Shown here piece after piece: positions 56,009 to 63,822 of a stretch of 64,000 bases of DNA. A model generated the notes under the pieces. It searched no databases and was not told where the DNA came from. It was given only the letters and a program-made list of their open reading frames with translations. The position numbers and the translations under genes are program-made. Origin of the DNA: a virus; IMG/VR virus record IMGVR_UViG_3300026512_000003, positions 101,428 to 165,427 of that record; one strand, written 5' to 3'. The first letter of the stretch is position 1. Every line of letters begins with the position of its first letter.

Positions 56009-58381
56009 ATGAAAAGTACAGTAACAGCACAGCTTCAAAAACTTATTCATGAAGAAGCAATGAAACAACTAGCTGAGAATTTCCAGGATTTGCTACCAAA
56101 ATTAGTTAAAATCGAAGTAGATCATGTAGAAGAGGATATGTCTTATGCAATTGGTGCAGCATATTTTCTTCTATCGGAAAGACTCGTGTTTATTCCTATT
56201 ATATATCGCAATGGTGGAGTTGATTCAATCTCTTATATTGGAGATGTGGAAAACGAAGCATTATATGGTCTTACTAAGAAAATGTATAAGAAAATGGTTA
56301 ACACTACAAAAATTGAGTTTGGTAAAGCAATCTCCGAGAAAGACCAAGAGAGATTACTTGTGGATAAAGGTATAATCGGAAGATTGTTTGCAACTCCACA
56401 AACGATGTCTCCTAAGGTTGCATCAGAAGGTGAAGATTCAGTTATGCTAGGTATGTTAAATAATGAAATCTTTGCAGCTGCTTTTGAAAAACTTGCTTCC
56501 GACGCAAAATTTAGTCCTGTTCTTAGGGATATATATCCTCAAGAAGTGTTCAATAAGCTAAGAGAAGTTAGAAGCATACAAAAAACGGCAGGTCTTGTAA
56601 ACTATGCATCAGACAGAGTTTATACAAAAATAGCAGAGCTCAAAGATATATCTCCCAAGTTGAGAAGACAAGCAGCTCACGAAATAGCAACAAAAGGTTT
56701 CTTTAAATTTGCATCAGAGAAGAAAGCCACTAAGGCTGCTTTGGCTCATATTCCATCATACGGTGAAATGCTTCTTAAGTCTAAATCAGAGCTGGAAGTT
56801 CTTACTGAACCTGGAATATACAATGCTCTCACTAAAGATTTGCGCCTAGAGCCAATCGTTATTGCAAAAGATTTAAGTAATGGTGATAAGGCAGCTTATT
56901 ATGGTGATGAACATTGGGCTGTTGGAAAAGATGTGTCAGAAGTGCGCCCTTATAGAATAAAATCAGCTTATTCAGACAGGGACAGAAGAGACAATGAAGG
57001 AAATATGCTTGGGATGAAAGCAGGTATGATTACTAAAGATCCTCGTGCTCATATTATTGGAGTGTTTGGAGCTGAAGTTAATCCCACTAAAGCTGATAAA
57101 ATAGTTCTCGTTCATAGTTCTGATGATATAGAGGTTGCAAATATTAGCACTGTAACAAAGGTAGGCTCAGAGTTGGTTGTGACTACTTGGGATGACATGT
57201 CAATAATTGTTGGTGATAAATACAGATATATGAAATCACAAGGCAATGTTTATATTCATCCACAGAATGTAATCTTTGTTGAGAAGATGAATGGCAATGA
57301 GGTAAAACCTGTGTCAGATTTTAAAAGAAATAAACCGAAAAGCAAATCAATCTTTTTATTAGATACTGAACTAGACGCTGCTCTTGTAAAAACAGCTAGT
57401 TTTGATGTTACATATACTGCTGGAGGCTTCCTATATAAAGGTGCTAAATATGCAAGAGAGGAGCTTTTCACGAAAATGGCAAGTGAAGGGTTTGATGATT
57501 TTAGTATTCATAATGTGATTAAAACTGCTTCTAAGACTCCGAATACTCCAAATGATTTTGCTGAGCTTTCCACAACACTAAAAGCGATACTTGCAGAACT
57601 TGCTGAGAATAAGGTTACTCTACAATCAGTAGGTCAAGCCCTTGGACAACTTGGACAGCTTCAGCAAGGTGGTGGAGTAGATCCTGTTACTAACCAACCA
57701 ACAGATATAGACCCTAATGCTCAACAACCTCAACAAGCACAAGAGCAACCTACTCAAGGTGGTGATGATCAACAAGTTCTTCAGCAGATACAAGAGTTAT
57801 GTCAGCAACTAGGGGTAGATCCACAACAAGTAATGCAAGCAGGGCAACAGCAAGGTATGGCCCCAGCAGACATACTTGCTCAGTTGCAACAAGAGGGTCA
57901 GCAAATGCAACAAGCTGCTCAAGAGCAACAACAGCAACCTGGTGAAGGTTCTCCGATGGAACAAGATCAACAAGCTACGCAACAACAAGATCCAAACGCA
58001 CAGCAAGATCCAAATGCTCAACAAAGTCCAATGACACAGCAAGATCCTAGTGCTCAATTACAGCAAGCTGGATACAATATACAAATGACTCCAGAGATGC
58101 TAGAACAGTTACAAGGGATTGCGGATAAAGATGTGTTGAATGCTTCTATCATTTCGTATCTTATTGATACTCCTGATGCAAAAGCAGTTACAATGGGTTA
58201 TATGGAAGATATCAAAAGAGGCGTAATAGGACTTGCGAAAACCTTATTGTTGATAGAGGTGCAAAGAAATAACTTCCGTGATCAAATCGGAGACAAGCAA
58301 CTAGATACTTTTATTTCTAGAGGTAAAACTCTGTTGAACAGATTAACTGACTTTACTATAGACGCAGCTATAATAGAATAA
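56009..58381 (+). CDS. Large putative virion protein with KTA motifs and Q-rich region, 790 aa
   Basis: Residues 1-490 look globular, with repeated K(L/T)A motifs (FEKLASDAKF, IQKTAGLVNYAS, VKTASFDV, IKTASKTP). Residues 520-690 are glutamine- and proline-rich (QQQDPNAQQDPNAQQ types). The last 100 residues are helical again (LLIEVQRNNFRDQIGDKQLD). Length, position and composition suggest a structural or scaffold-like protein. Portal or capsid motifs were not recognised. It is the largest product of the window. Confidence 0.6.
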   Translation: MKSTVTAQLQKLIHEEAMKQLAENFQDLLPKLVKIEVDHVEEDMSYAIGAAYFLLSERLVFIPIIYRNGGVDSISYIGDVENEALYGLTKKMYKKMVNTTKIEFGKAISEKDQERLLVDKGIIGRLFATPQTMSPKVASEGEDSVMLGMLNNEIFAAAFEKLASDAKFSPVLRDIYPQEVFNKLREVRSIQKTAGLVNYASDRVYTKIAELKDISPKLRRQAAHEIATKGFFKFASEKKATKAALAHIPSYGEMLLKSKSELEVLTEPGIYNALTKDLRLEPIVIAKDLSNGDKAAYYGDEHWAVGKDVSEVRPYRIKSAYSDRDRRDNEGNMLGMKAGMITKDPRAHIIGVFGAEVNPTKADKIVLVHSSDDIEVANISTVTKVGSELVVTTWDDMSIIVGDKYRYMKSQGNVYIHPQNVIFVEKMNGNEVKPVSDFKRNKPKSKSIFLLDTELDAALVKTASFDVTYTAGGFLYKGAKYAREELFTKMASEGFDDFSIHNVIKTASKTPNTPNDFAELSTTLKAILAELAENKVTLQSVGQALGQLGQLQQGGGVDPVTNQPTDIDPNAQQPQQAQEQPTQGGDDQQVLQQIQELCQQLGVDPQQVMQAGQQQGMAPADILAQLQQEGQQMQQAAQEQQQQPGEGSPMEQDQQATQQQDPNAQQDPNAQQSPMTQQDPSAQLQQAGYNIQMTPEMLEQLQGIADKDVLNASIISYLIDTPDAKAVTMGYMEDIKRGVIGLAKTLLLIEVQRNNFRDQIGDKQLDTFISRGKTLLNRLTDFTIDAAIIE

Positions 58382-58389
58382 GAGGCTAC

Positions 58390-59154
58390 ATGTATAGCCT
58401 TTCCGTTTTAGATAAGCATTGGGATTTAACGGGAACTCTAGAAAACGATGATCATTTTGATTACGCTCTAGAGTTGTCCGCATACTACAAGGGTCAAACT
58501 ACTGAAATAAGTGAGGTTGCTCAAGACATAGTGTGGATTAGAGAAACTACTTTTAGGCAGTGGTTTGTTGAAGCTATGCTATTTGTCGATGGGGACCCTG
58601 CTTTAATTGGACAGTGTATAGATATGAAGAAAGAATCTATTGAGGCATACAAAAGTATCTTCTTTGAAGTATCTAGGCTCCGAGGTCAACTTGGAAAGAC
58701 TGAGTATTATGAAATTATTATGTCTGAAAACGATAAGAATACACAAGAGTATTCAAGAGCTAGCATGTTAAGAGAAGCACATCTTGGTGGACCAGAGGTA
58801 ATAATGGAACAGTTTAACATAAATCTTTTTGACTACTCTCTATCAGCATATAAAGATACTGCACAGAAGGTACTCGCTTGGAAAGAGAAAGTGTTTGAGA
58901 GAGACGGTGGTGATTATGACCAATTTCAAAAAGGACTTAAAGCTAAATCGGAAACTCTTAATGTTATACAAAAAGCATCTGCGAATACAGACAGCAATAA
59001 GATGTCAGACATTGCTGCACTTACTCGTGTACTTGAAGAAATGCACGCCGAAGGTCTTGTGGAGGGCGAAATTGAACTTGACTCATACAATGTAGAGTTA
59101 GAGGAAGTAATAGGTCTTCCTGAGACTATAGAAGAAGAGGAACCAACAGAATGA
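58390..59154 (+). CDS. Hypothetical protein, 254 aa
   Basis: Helical and acidic (EISEVAQDIVWIRETTFRQW; YSRASMLREAHLGGPEVIME). Its C-terminal 40 residues are strongly acidic. A terminase-small-like or assembly role can be imagined from position after the large structural-type gene, but no motif supports it. It overlaps the next gene by ATGA. Confidence 0.55.
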   Translation: MYSLSVLDKHWDLTGTLENDDHFDYALELSAYYKGQTTEISEVAQDIVWIRETTFRQWFVEAMLFVDGDPALIGQCIDMKKESIEAYKSIFFEVSRLRGQLGKTEYYEIIMSENDKNTQEYSRASMLREAHLGGPEVIMEQFNINLFDYSLSAYKDTAQKVLAWKEKVFERDGGDYDQFQKGLKAKSETLNVIQKASANTDSNKMSDIAALTRVLEEMHAEGLVEGEIELDSYNVELEEVIGLPETIEEEEPTE

Positions 59155-60017
59155 ATCAGTTAGAAAAAACAGCAATATTAGAGTTGCTTGCCACAGGAGC
59201 TGCAGCACATGTAGCACAAAACATAGCAGCAAAAAGAACTTTGTTGAATAAAAAAGGTGGAGTAACTCTAGCTAGTAGATTTATTAAAGGTCAAACAAAC
59301 AAAAGAAATAGTTTTACAAGGGGATTGTCTAATGCAATCGTTCCTGAAAAAGCTATGCTTGCAGATGAATTACAACCTGTTGTGGGTTCTATTAAGACAA
59401 TGACAAGACCAGAAAGGGCAGTTGCTCAGCAAATAGGTCAAGGAAACATATCTAGAGCTGTTAATTCAAAAATATTCCGAGATAGCCCTGCACTAAATAG
59501 TATGCTTGGAAACGCACTTCCTGGAATGAATGTGAGTAGAGTACAAAATTACCTAAAAGCATTTCCTAAAAGAGCTCAGGCTTTTGATAATAACTTTAAG
59601 CAAAGCAAACTTGGTCAAGTATCTTCAGGCTTAACAGACGCTCTATCTAAACAGAAGCTTGACAATATTACAGTGGGTAATATGAACAAGATGGAAGCCT
59701 TAGGCGAGGGGGTAGGAAACTTTGCACTTCAGGTTGAGCCAGGTGCATTAGCAGTAAATAGTTTTAAAAGAGTAATAGGGAGTAAAAATGATGCTCCTCA
59801 AAGTGTATATGGAAAAATAAAAGGGTATGTAAAAGAACCTATAGAAAAGAAAATAGTACTAAATCCTGTGGAAAATGCATTTAATAACGGTTTGCAAGGT
59901 CAAGCAAATAATAGAATCAAGATGGGTACAAAAAGTTTGATTATGAATCCTGTAGCTGCGGCTGCTGAAGATCTTGCAAATAGCTCGGGTCTTATACTAG
60001 CGGGGCATAACAAATAG
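59151..60017 (+). CDS. Putative virion protein with LEKTAILELL start, 288 aa
   Basis: The start MNQLEKTAILELLATGAAAH contains the KTA motif within a hydrophobic helix. The rest is basic and helical with many asparagines and alanines (FPKRAQAFDNNFKQSKLGQV). A role as an internal or injected protein would fit the composition. No family is recognised. Confidence 0.55.
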   Translation: MNQLEKTAILELLATGAAAHVAQNIAAKRTLLNKKGGVTLASRFIKGQTNKRNSFTRGLSNAIVPEKAMLADELQPVVGSIKTMTRPERAVAQQIGQGNISRAVNSKIFRDSPALNSMLGNALPGMNVSRVQNYLKAFPKRAQAFDNNFKQSKLGQVSSGLTDALSKQKLDNITVGNMNKMEALGEGVGNFALQVEPGALAVNSFKRVIGSKNDAPQSVYGKIKGYVKEPIEKKIVLNPVENAFNNGLQGQANNRIKMGTKSLIMNPVAAAAEDLANSSGLILAGHNK

Positions 60018-60040
60018 ACATAATTAGGAGAGTAGGAGAA

Positions 60041-60655
60041 ATGGAAGATAAAGATACAAGAGGCCTTGTTATAAGAGGAGAAAAGACGCAAAACATAGGG
60101 TTAAGAAAAGCTTTTCATAAGGCTCTTAAAGACCATGGTGCAACAGGAATAGCTATAAATAATCCCTACAACAATACAGTGAATGCGTTTGTTAAGGCTC
60201 CTAAAAGCACAAGAGAAAAAGTATATAATGCTGTAAAAGAGCATGTTAAGAGTAGTACAGGAAAAACAATTAAGATTTCTGAAAAAAAAGGTGAAAAGCT
60301 ACAGAGGACATCTGTCTCTAAACAGAAACTGATGGATGTCGCAAATCAGCAATTCCTACTATATTTAATGAAAAATCCTAGTAGTGATAGGTCAAGCTAT
60401 CCTCAACTAACTGTACATAAAGCAGAAAGTGATATGATGCCTAGATTTAATCTACGGAAAAAGAATGGAAGGTATATTGGAAGTCTTACAGAGCAAGGCA
60501 AAAGACAGCTATTAGGGAAAACTCCGCACTATGGTAAGTTTAGAGCAAGGAACCTAGAAACTTCAATGGAAAATGCTCTTAGCCGTATGCACCCTAAAGA
60601 TGCAAGCATTACAAGAGGCCTACTAGATAGGACGAATTCGGTAATTTTGGATTGA
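60041..60655 (+). CDS. Hypothetical basic protein, 204 aa
   Basis: Basic throughout, with GLRKAFHKALKDHGATGIAI and FRARNLETSMENALSRMHPK. TAGGAG lies upstream of the start. It ends the rightward block, directly before the regulatory leader at 60669. Not recognised. Confidence 0.55.
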   Translation: MEDKDTRGLVIRGEKTQNIGLRKAFHKALKDHGATGIAINNPYNNTVNAFVKAPKSTREKVYNAVKEHVKSSTGKTIKISEKKGEKLQRTSVSKQKLMDVANQQFLLYLMKNPSSDRSSYPQLTVHKAESDMMPRFNLRKKNGRYIGSLTEQGKRQLLGKTPHYGKFRARNLETSMENALSRMHPKDASITRGLLDRTNSVILD

Positions 60656-60668
60656 CAGGGCATAAAAA

Positions 60669-60698
60669 TTAGACTTATTGTTCGAATTAGTGTATAAT
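60669..60698 (+). promoter_or_regulatory. Promoter of the Rha-type regulator leader
   Basis: TTAGAC (60669-60674) and TATAAT (60693-60698) are 18 bases apart. The -10 lies in the dyad CGAATTA/TAATTCG (60683-60701), which could bind a repressor. Transcription would start near 60705 and give a leader of about 235 bases. Confidence 0.55.
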
Positions 60699-60716
60699 TC
60701 GTTTGCAGGTGGCATG

Positions 60717-60757
60717 AAGCACTATGTATAAACAAAAGTGCTTTGTGTCTCTATTTT
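60717..60757 (+). terminator. Hairpin with T-rich tail at the 5' end of the leader
   Basis: AAGCACT (60717-60723) and AGTGCTT (60737-60743) pair. TGTGTCTCTATTTT follows. So close to the start of the transcript, it could act as an attenuator. Confidence 0.5.
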
Positions 60758-60794
60758 AAATTTTCTCATAAAAAACAAAGAATAATAAAATCAT

Positions 60795-60879
60795 TTCAGA
60801 GAGAGTAGAACAAAAGGTTTCCAAGCACCTGGCACAGCTACTCTCTCTGAAGTGTTTTATGTTGTGCCGAAGCTTGGAA
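60795..60879 (+). promoter_or_regulatory. Interleaved 14-bp and 14-bp inverted repeats, potential large pseudoknot
   Basis: Stem 1 is TTCAGAGAGAGTAG (60795-60808) with CTACTCTCTCTGAA (60838-60851). Stem 2 is TTCCAAGC plus GGCACA (60819-60826, 60831-60836) with TGTGCC plus GCTTGGAA (60863-60868, 60872-60879). The order A-B-A'-B' is that of an H-type pseudoknot, with loops of 10, 1 and 11 bases; the two helices might instead be alternatives. The gene at 60941 follows 61 bases later. No known RNA family comes to mind. Confidence 0.7.
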
Positions 60880-60940
60880 TCTCCGTACAACAACTCACAC
60901 TCAAAAGAAAAAACAAATCCTAAGATTCTGAAGAACGATA

Positions 60941-61594
60941 ATGGGTAATGCAATTGAACAAAATGCTCAGAATGACAAAAGAGTTGTAACATTAAAAGAA
61001 ATAGTTGATGTTATTAATATAGATAGAGCTAAGAGCAATGAAAGACCTCTTGAACACAGTAAGCAAATGAAAAAGGTTGAAGAGCTTATGAAACAGCCTA
61101 GTTTTGGGGCGGTCGCCAAAATGTCGACCGTGTACAACGAACAAGGTCAGAAGCTAGAAACATACTTTTTAACTAAGAAACAAGCAATGGCTGTTGGTGC
61201 AAAACTTGACAACAAAAGGTTGATGTTTGTGATAGATAAGCTTGAAGATCTCACAGCTGTAAAACAACTTACAGTGACAGAGCAAATTATACTTATTGCA
61301 CAAGGTCACACAGAGATTAATGAAAGAGTAGAACTAGTAGAGCAAAAGATGGATGACATTATTGCAAATAGAAAGATAGAGAACTGGCAACAGAAAGCTT
61401 TAACTGATGCAAAGAATGCAAAAGTGTACAGCTTAGCACAGGATGATAAAGAACTAGCTACAAAATTGCACCGAAAAGTATGGAGTCTATTTAAAAAGAA
61501 GTTCCACCTTCCTAGATACAATGAGTTGCCTGTTTCTAAATACGAAGAGGGCTTAGAATATATTAGCAATCTTACAATGGCTGACCTAGTATAA
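60941..61594 (+). CDS. Rha-type phage regulator with ORF6C-like C-terminus, 217 aa
   Basis: Residues 10-100 match the Rha/AntA pattern: FGAVAKMSTVYNEQGQKLET then YFLTKKQAMAVGAKLDNKRL. The C-terminal 80 residues (WQQKALTDAKNAKVYSLAQD; LHRKVWSLFKKKFHLPRYNE) are typical of the ORF6C or KilA-C type domains. Such proteins act as antirepressors or regulators in phages. It stands alone behind the structured leader, so its own expression may be under RNA-level control. No good ribosome site is evident: ACGATA directly precedes ATG, with GAAGAA upstream. Confidence 0.8.
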   Translation: MGNAIEQNAQNDKRVVTLKEIVDVINIDRAKSNERPLEHSKQMKKVEELMKQPSFGAVAKMSTVYNEQGQKLETYFLTKKQAMAVGAKLDNKRLMFVIDKLEDLTAVKQLTVTEQIILIAQGHTEINERVELVEQKMDDIIANRKIENWQQKALTDAKNAKVYSLAQDDKELATKLHRKVWSLFKKKFHLPRYNELPVSKYEEGLEYISNLTMADLV

Positions 61595-61617
61595 AAGGAA
61601 AAGAGAGGAGTAAAATT

Positions 61618-62163
61618 ATGACGGAACTGTGGTGTTCGTTTTTAGAAGAAGAAATAGATATAGGGCTTGATTGTCCTGAGTGCATCTACTATGAAGCAGA
61701 AGATCCAAGGAAAGAGTTATGGCTATGTAGAAGTGCACAACCTTTAGTAACAGGAGTAGATACTGTTAGTAGAGAAGACATAGTATCTTCTTATGTAGAT
61801 AGGGTACAGTCAGTATCAAAAAATATTGGTTGGAATGCAAGAGATATAGGTATTGATAGACTAGAGACAATCCTCAATACTATAAACAGCAATGTGGTTA
61901 AATTAATGAGAATTAATCCGGAAACAAATGGTGAAAACTACTTAGTGTCTGTAGTAGTGGCAATAGGTTCTCAATTATATAGAGTTGAAATGGATTTGGA
62001 GTCTAAGGTAGAGAGGTTGCGTGATGCTGTAATAAGTGTTGCTAAAGAAGATGGTGTCTATGTTGACCCTGTGTACTTTGAATATATAAGAGAGAATAGC
62101 AATATGAAACATGTGTTCGAAATTCCATTTAGAGGCGGGACTAAAAATGAGAAAAGTAGATAA
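61618..62163 (+). CDS. Hypothetical protein, 181 aa
   Basis: The N-terminus has LDCPECIYYEAEDP and LWLCRSAQP, three cysteines that may hold metal. The remainder is mixed with LNTINSNVVKLMRINPETNG. AGAGGAGTAAAATT precedes the start. Not recognised. Confidence 0.55.
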   Translation: MTELWCSFLEEEIDIGLDCPECIYYEAEDPRKELWLCRSAQPLVTGVDTVSREDIVSSYVDRVQSVSKNIGWNARDIGIDRLETILNTINSNVVKLMRINPETNGENYLVSVVVAIGSQLYRVEMDLESKVERLRDAVISVAKEDGVYVDPVYFEYIRENSNMKHVFEIPFRGGTKNEKSR

Positions 62164-62187
62164 TTTATTTAAGTTAAAGGAGAAATA

Positions 62188-62784
62188 ATGACACCCAAAC
62201 AAGTGAGTAAGCATAGGGAAGCCATAAAATGGTTTTGTGATAATCCAGATAAAATGGTATGGAAAAAGGATCATAAAACCAATAATTGGTATTTATGTGA
62301 ACAACCTGCATTTGACTATAAAGACATTTATGTACAAAACGATGAGTACAGTGAATATCGGAGAGCACTAGCAGATGGTAAGACAATTCAATTTTATTAT
62401 GAAATACATAATGTAGAACCTAAAATAGAAGGTGAATGGAGGGATTGGAGTTCTTATGGGCAATGTTTTGAAAATACTATTAAGTATAGAATAAAACCAA
62501 AAGAACCTGAATTTAAAGTTGGTGATTGGGTAACGGATAAACAAGACATATGGCAGCATTATGCTTGTGCTGATTATGATGTGGAAGTAGCCTTATGGAA
62601 GCCACAAGTTGGAGAACTATGTGTATTCTGGTATGAAATAGACTCTTACTATATAGGGAGATATTCAAGCACAGTTAAATGTGATACCCATCCATATAAA
62701 GATGCTGTTGGGTATAGTGCATCAGGATGGGATAATATAGCCCCATTAGAATTTACAAAAACATTAAAAACATTAGAAGGATAA
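62188..62784 (+). CDS. WxPxxGE-family protein, 198 aa
   Basis: The fullest member of the family: KHREAIKWFCDNP, KDIYVQNDEYSEYRRALADG, TIKYRIKPKEP, KVGDWVTDKQ and LWKPQVGELCVFWYE in order. The order suggests two modules, an N-terminal segment ending YRIKP and a C-terminal one starting GDWV. Function unknown. Relatives lie at 25432, 40581, 47122 and 63269. AAAGGAGAAATA precedes the start. Confidence 0.7.
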   Translation: MTPKQVSKHREAIKWFCDNPDKMVWKKDHKTNNWYLCEQPAFDYKDIYVQNDEYSEYRRALADGKTIQFYYEIHNVEPKIEGEWRDWSSYGQCFENTIKYRIKPKEPEFKVGDWVTDKQDIWQHYACADYDVEVALWKPQVGELCVFWYEIDSYYIGRYSSTVKCDTHPYKDAVGYSASGWDNIAPLEFTKTLKTLEG

Positions 62785-62825
62785 ATAAAATGAAAAACAA
62801 TAGAAGGATAAATAAAATGAAAAAA
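62774..62825 (+). repeat. 27-bp tandem duplication of a ribosome site and start codon
   Basis: TAGAAGGATAAATAAAATGA and the following AAAA occur at 62774 and again at 62801. Each copy contains the GAAGGA site and the ATG. The second copy overlaps the start of the next gene, giving two in-frame starts nine codons apart. Confidence 0.8.
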
Positions 62826-63269
62826 TACACAGTAGAATTAACAAAAGAACAGTTACAACAACTAGGAATTAAAGTAGAACCTGAATTCATATATCCATTA
62901 TTTAAAAGATGGAAAGATTCAGGAGAAGTTGTACTATTTACTGATATGACAGTGGGTATTACGGTATGGAACGGTAGTGAAGTTGAAAATGTAGGAAATG
63001 TTTCTGACACATTTATGAAACATACTGATAATAGATGGGAAGATGTGGCTTATGATCCTAAAAGAGATTTATGGGATGGACAGCCTATCGAATGTTGGGA
63101 TATTTGTTGCACTCATCAAAAAATTATTAAATTTTATGATGCTAAAAACAAATGTAGTTATTCCTATGATGGTAAAAGAAATGGTTATTCTTATAGCAAT
63201 TACAAAGCACTCTCATCAGATAGATATGATGAATGGACACTAGAAGCATATAAAACATTGGAGAAATAA
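62817..63269 (+). CDS. Hypothetical protein, 150 aa (or 159 aa from 62790)
   Basis: The start at 62817 begins MKKYTVELTKEQLQQLGIKV. The upstream copy at 62790 would add nine residues from the duplicated start. The C-terminal part has LWDGQPIECWDICCTHQKII and YDGKRNGYSYSNYKAL, a pattern seen in phage and Bacteroides-type proteins. Tryptophan- and tyrosine-rich like its neighbours. Function unknown. It shares a base with the next gene (TAATG). Confidence 0.6.
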   Translation: MKKYTVELTKEQLQQLGIKVEPEFIYPLFKRWKDSGEVVLFTDMTVGITVWNGSEVENVGNVSDTFMKHTDNRWEDVAYDPKRDLWDGQPIECWDICCTHQKIIKFYDAKNKCSYSYDGKRNGYSYSNYKALSSDRYDEWTLEAYKTLEK

Positions 63270-63766
63270 TGACTAATGAAGAATTAATGAAAGAATTTAA
63301 AAGATGGATGGATGCAGGAAGACCTCAAGTATATGTAAGGACTATAAGTCATTTTAAAGATGATATATGGAAATCTATATCTAATCCTATATGGTCTTCA
63401 AATGAATACTATATAGTAAACGATGAACAAGCAGAACTACGCAAATTGCAAATAGAAAAACCAGATACTCAATTTCAGTGGTTTTATGAAGAAGAGCGCG
63501 AATGGCTCGATCTTGAATGTTCACCACTTTGGGATACATTAGTTAAATATAGAATCAAACCATCAAAATGGTATGAAGACCCAAATATGTATAATAAACC
63601 TTGTTGGTTTAGAAATGATGAAGATGAAGAATGGGAATTACATATTTTCAAAGGTTATGGTATAGATGAAAGTTATCATTTTATTAGTAGCACAAATGTT
63701 TGGAAATACGCTAAACCAGTTAAATCAGAAGATTTATATCAAAGAGAAAATTATGATATTATCTAA
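63269..63766 (+). CDS. WxPxxGE-related protein, 165 aa
   Basis: EYYIVNDEQAELRKL and LVKYRIKPSKWYEDP correspond to IYVQNDEYSEYRR and TIKYRIKPKE of the gene at 62188. The C-terminal part KPCWFRNDEDEEWELHIFKG replaces the WxPxxGExCxFW strand. It seems to be a shortened paralogue. TAATG junction with the previous gene. Confidence 0.6.
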   Translation: MTNEELMKEFKRWMDAGRPQVYVRTISHFKDDIWKSISNPIWSSNEYYIVNDEQAELRKLQIEKPDTQFQWFYEEEREWLDLECSPLWDTLVKYRIKPSKWYEDPNMYNKPCWFRNDEDEEWELHIFKGYGIDESYHFISSTNVWKYAKPVKSEDLYQRENYDII

Positions 63767-63771
63767 AAAAG

Positions 63772-63787
63772 AGCTGAGTACTCAGCT
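63772..63787. terminator. 16-bp perfect palindrome AGCTGAGTACTCAGCT
   Basis: It lies five bases after the stop of the 165-aa gene, flanked by A-run and TTGTT. It can form a hairpin with a small loop, or serve as a protein site. Confidence 0.5.
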
Positions 63788-63822
63788 TGTTAAAAACAAA
63801 AGGGTAGATAAGGAGCTGTTAG

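Noticed and set aside
60795-60879. Retron msr-msd or ToxI-type RNA
   Set aside because: No reverse transcriptase or ToxN-like gene nearby and no tandem RNA repeats.
60756-60992. Minus-strand frame across the pseudoknot region
   Set aside because: No ribosome site; the reading is explained by the inverted repeats and the antisense of the regulator start.
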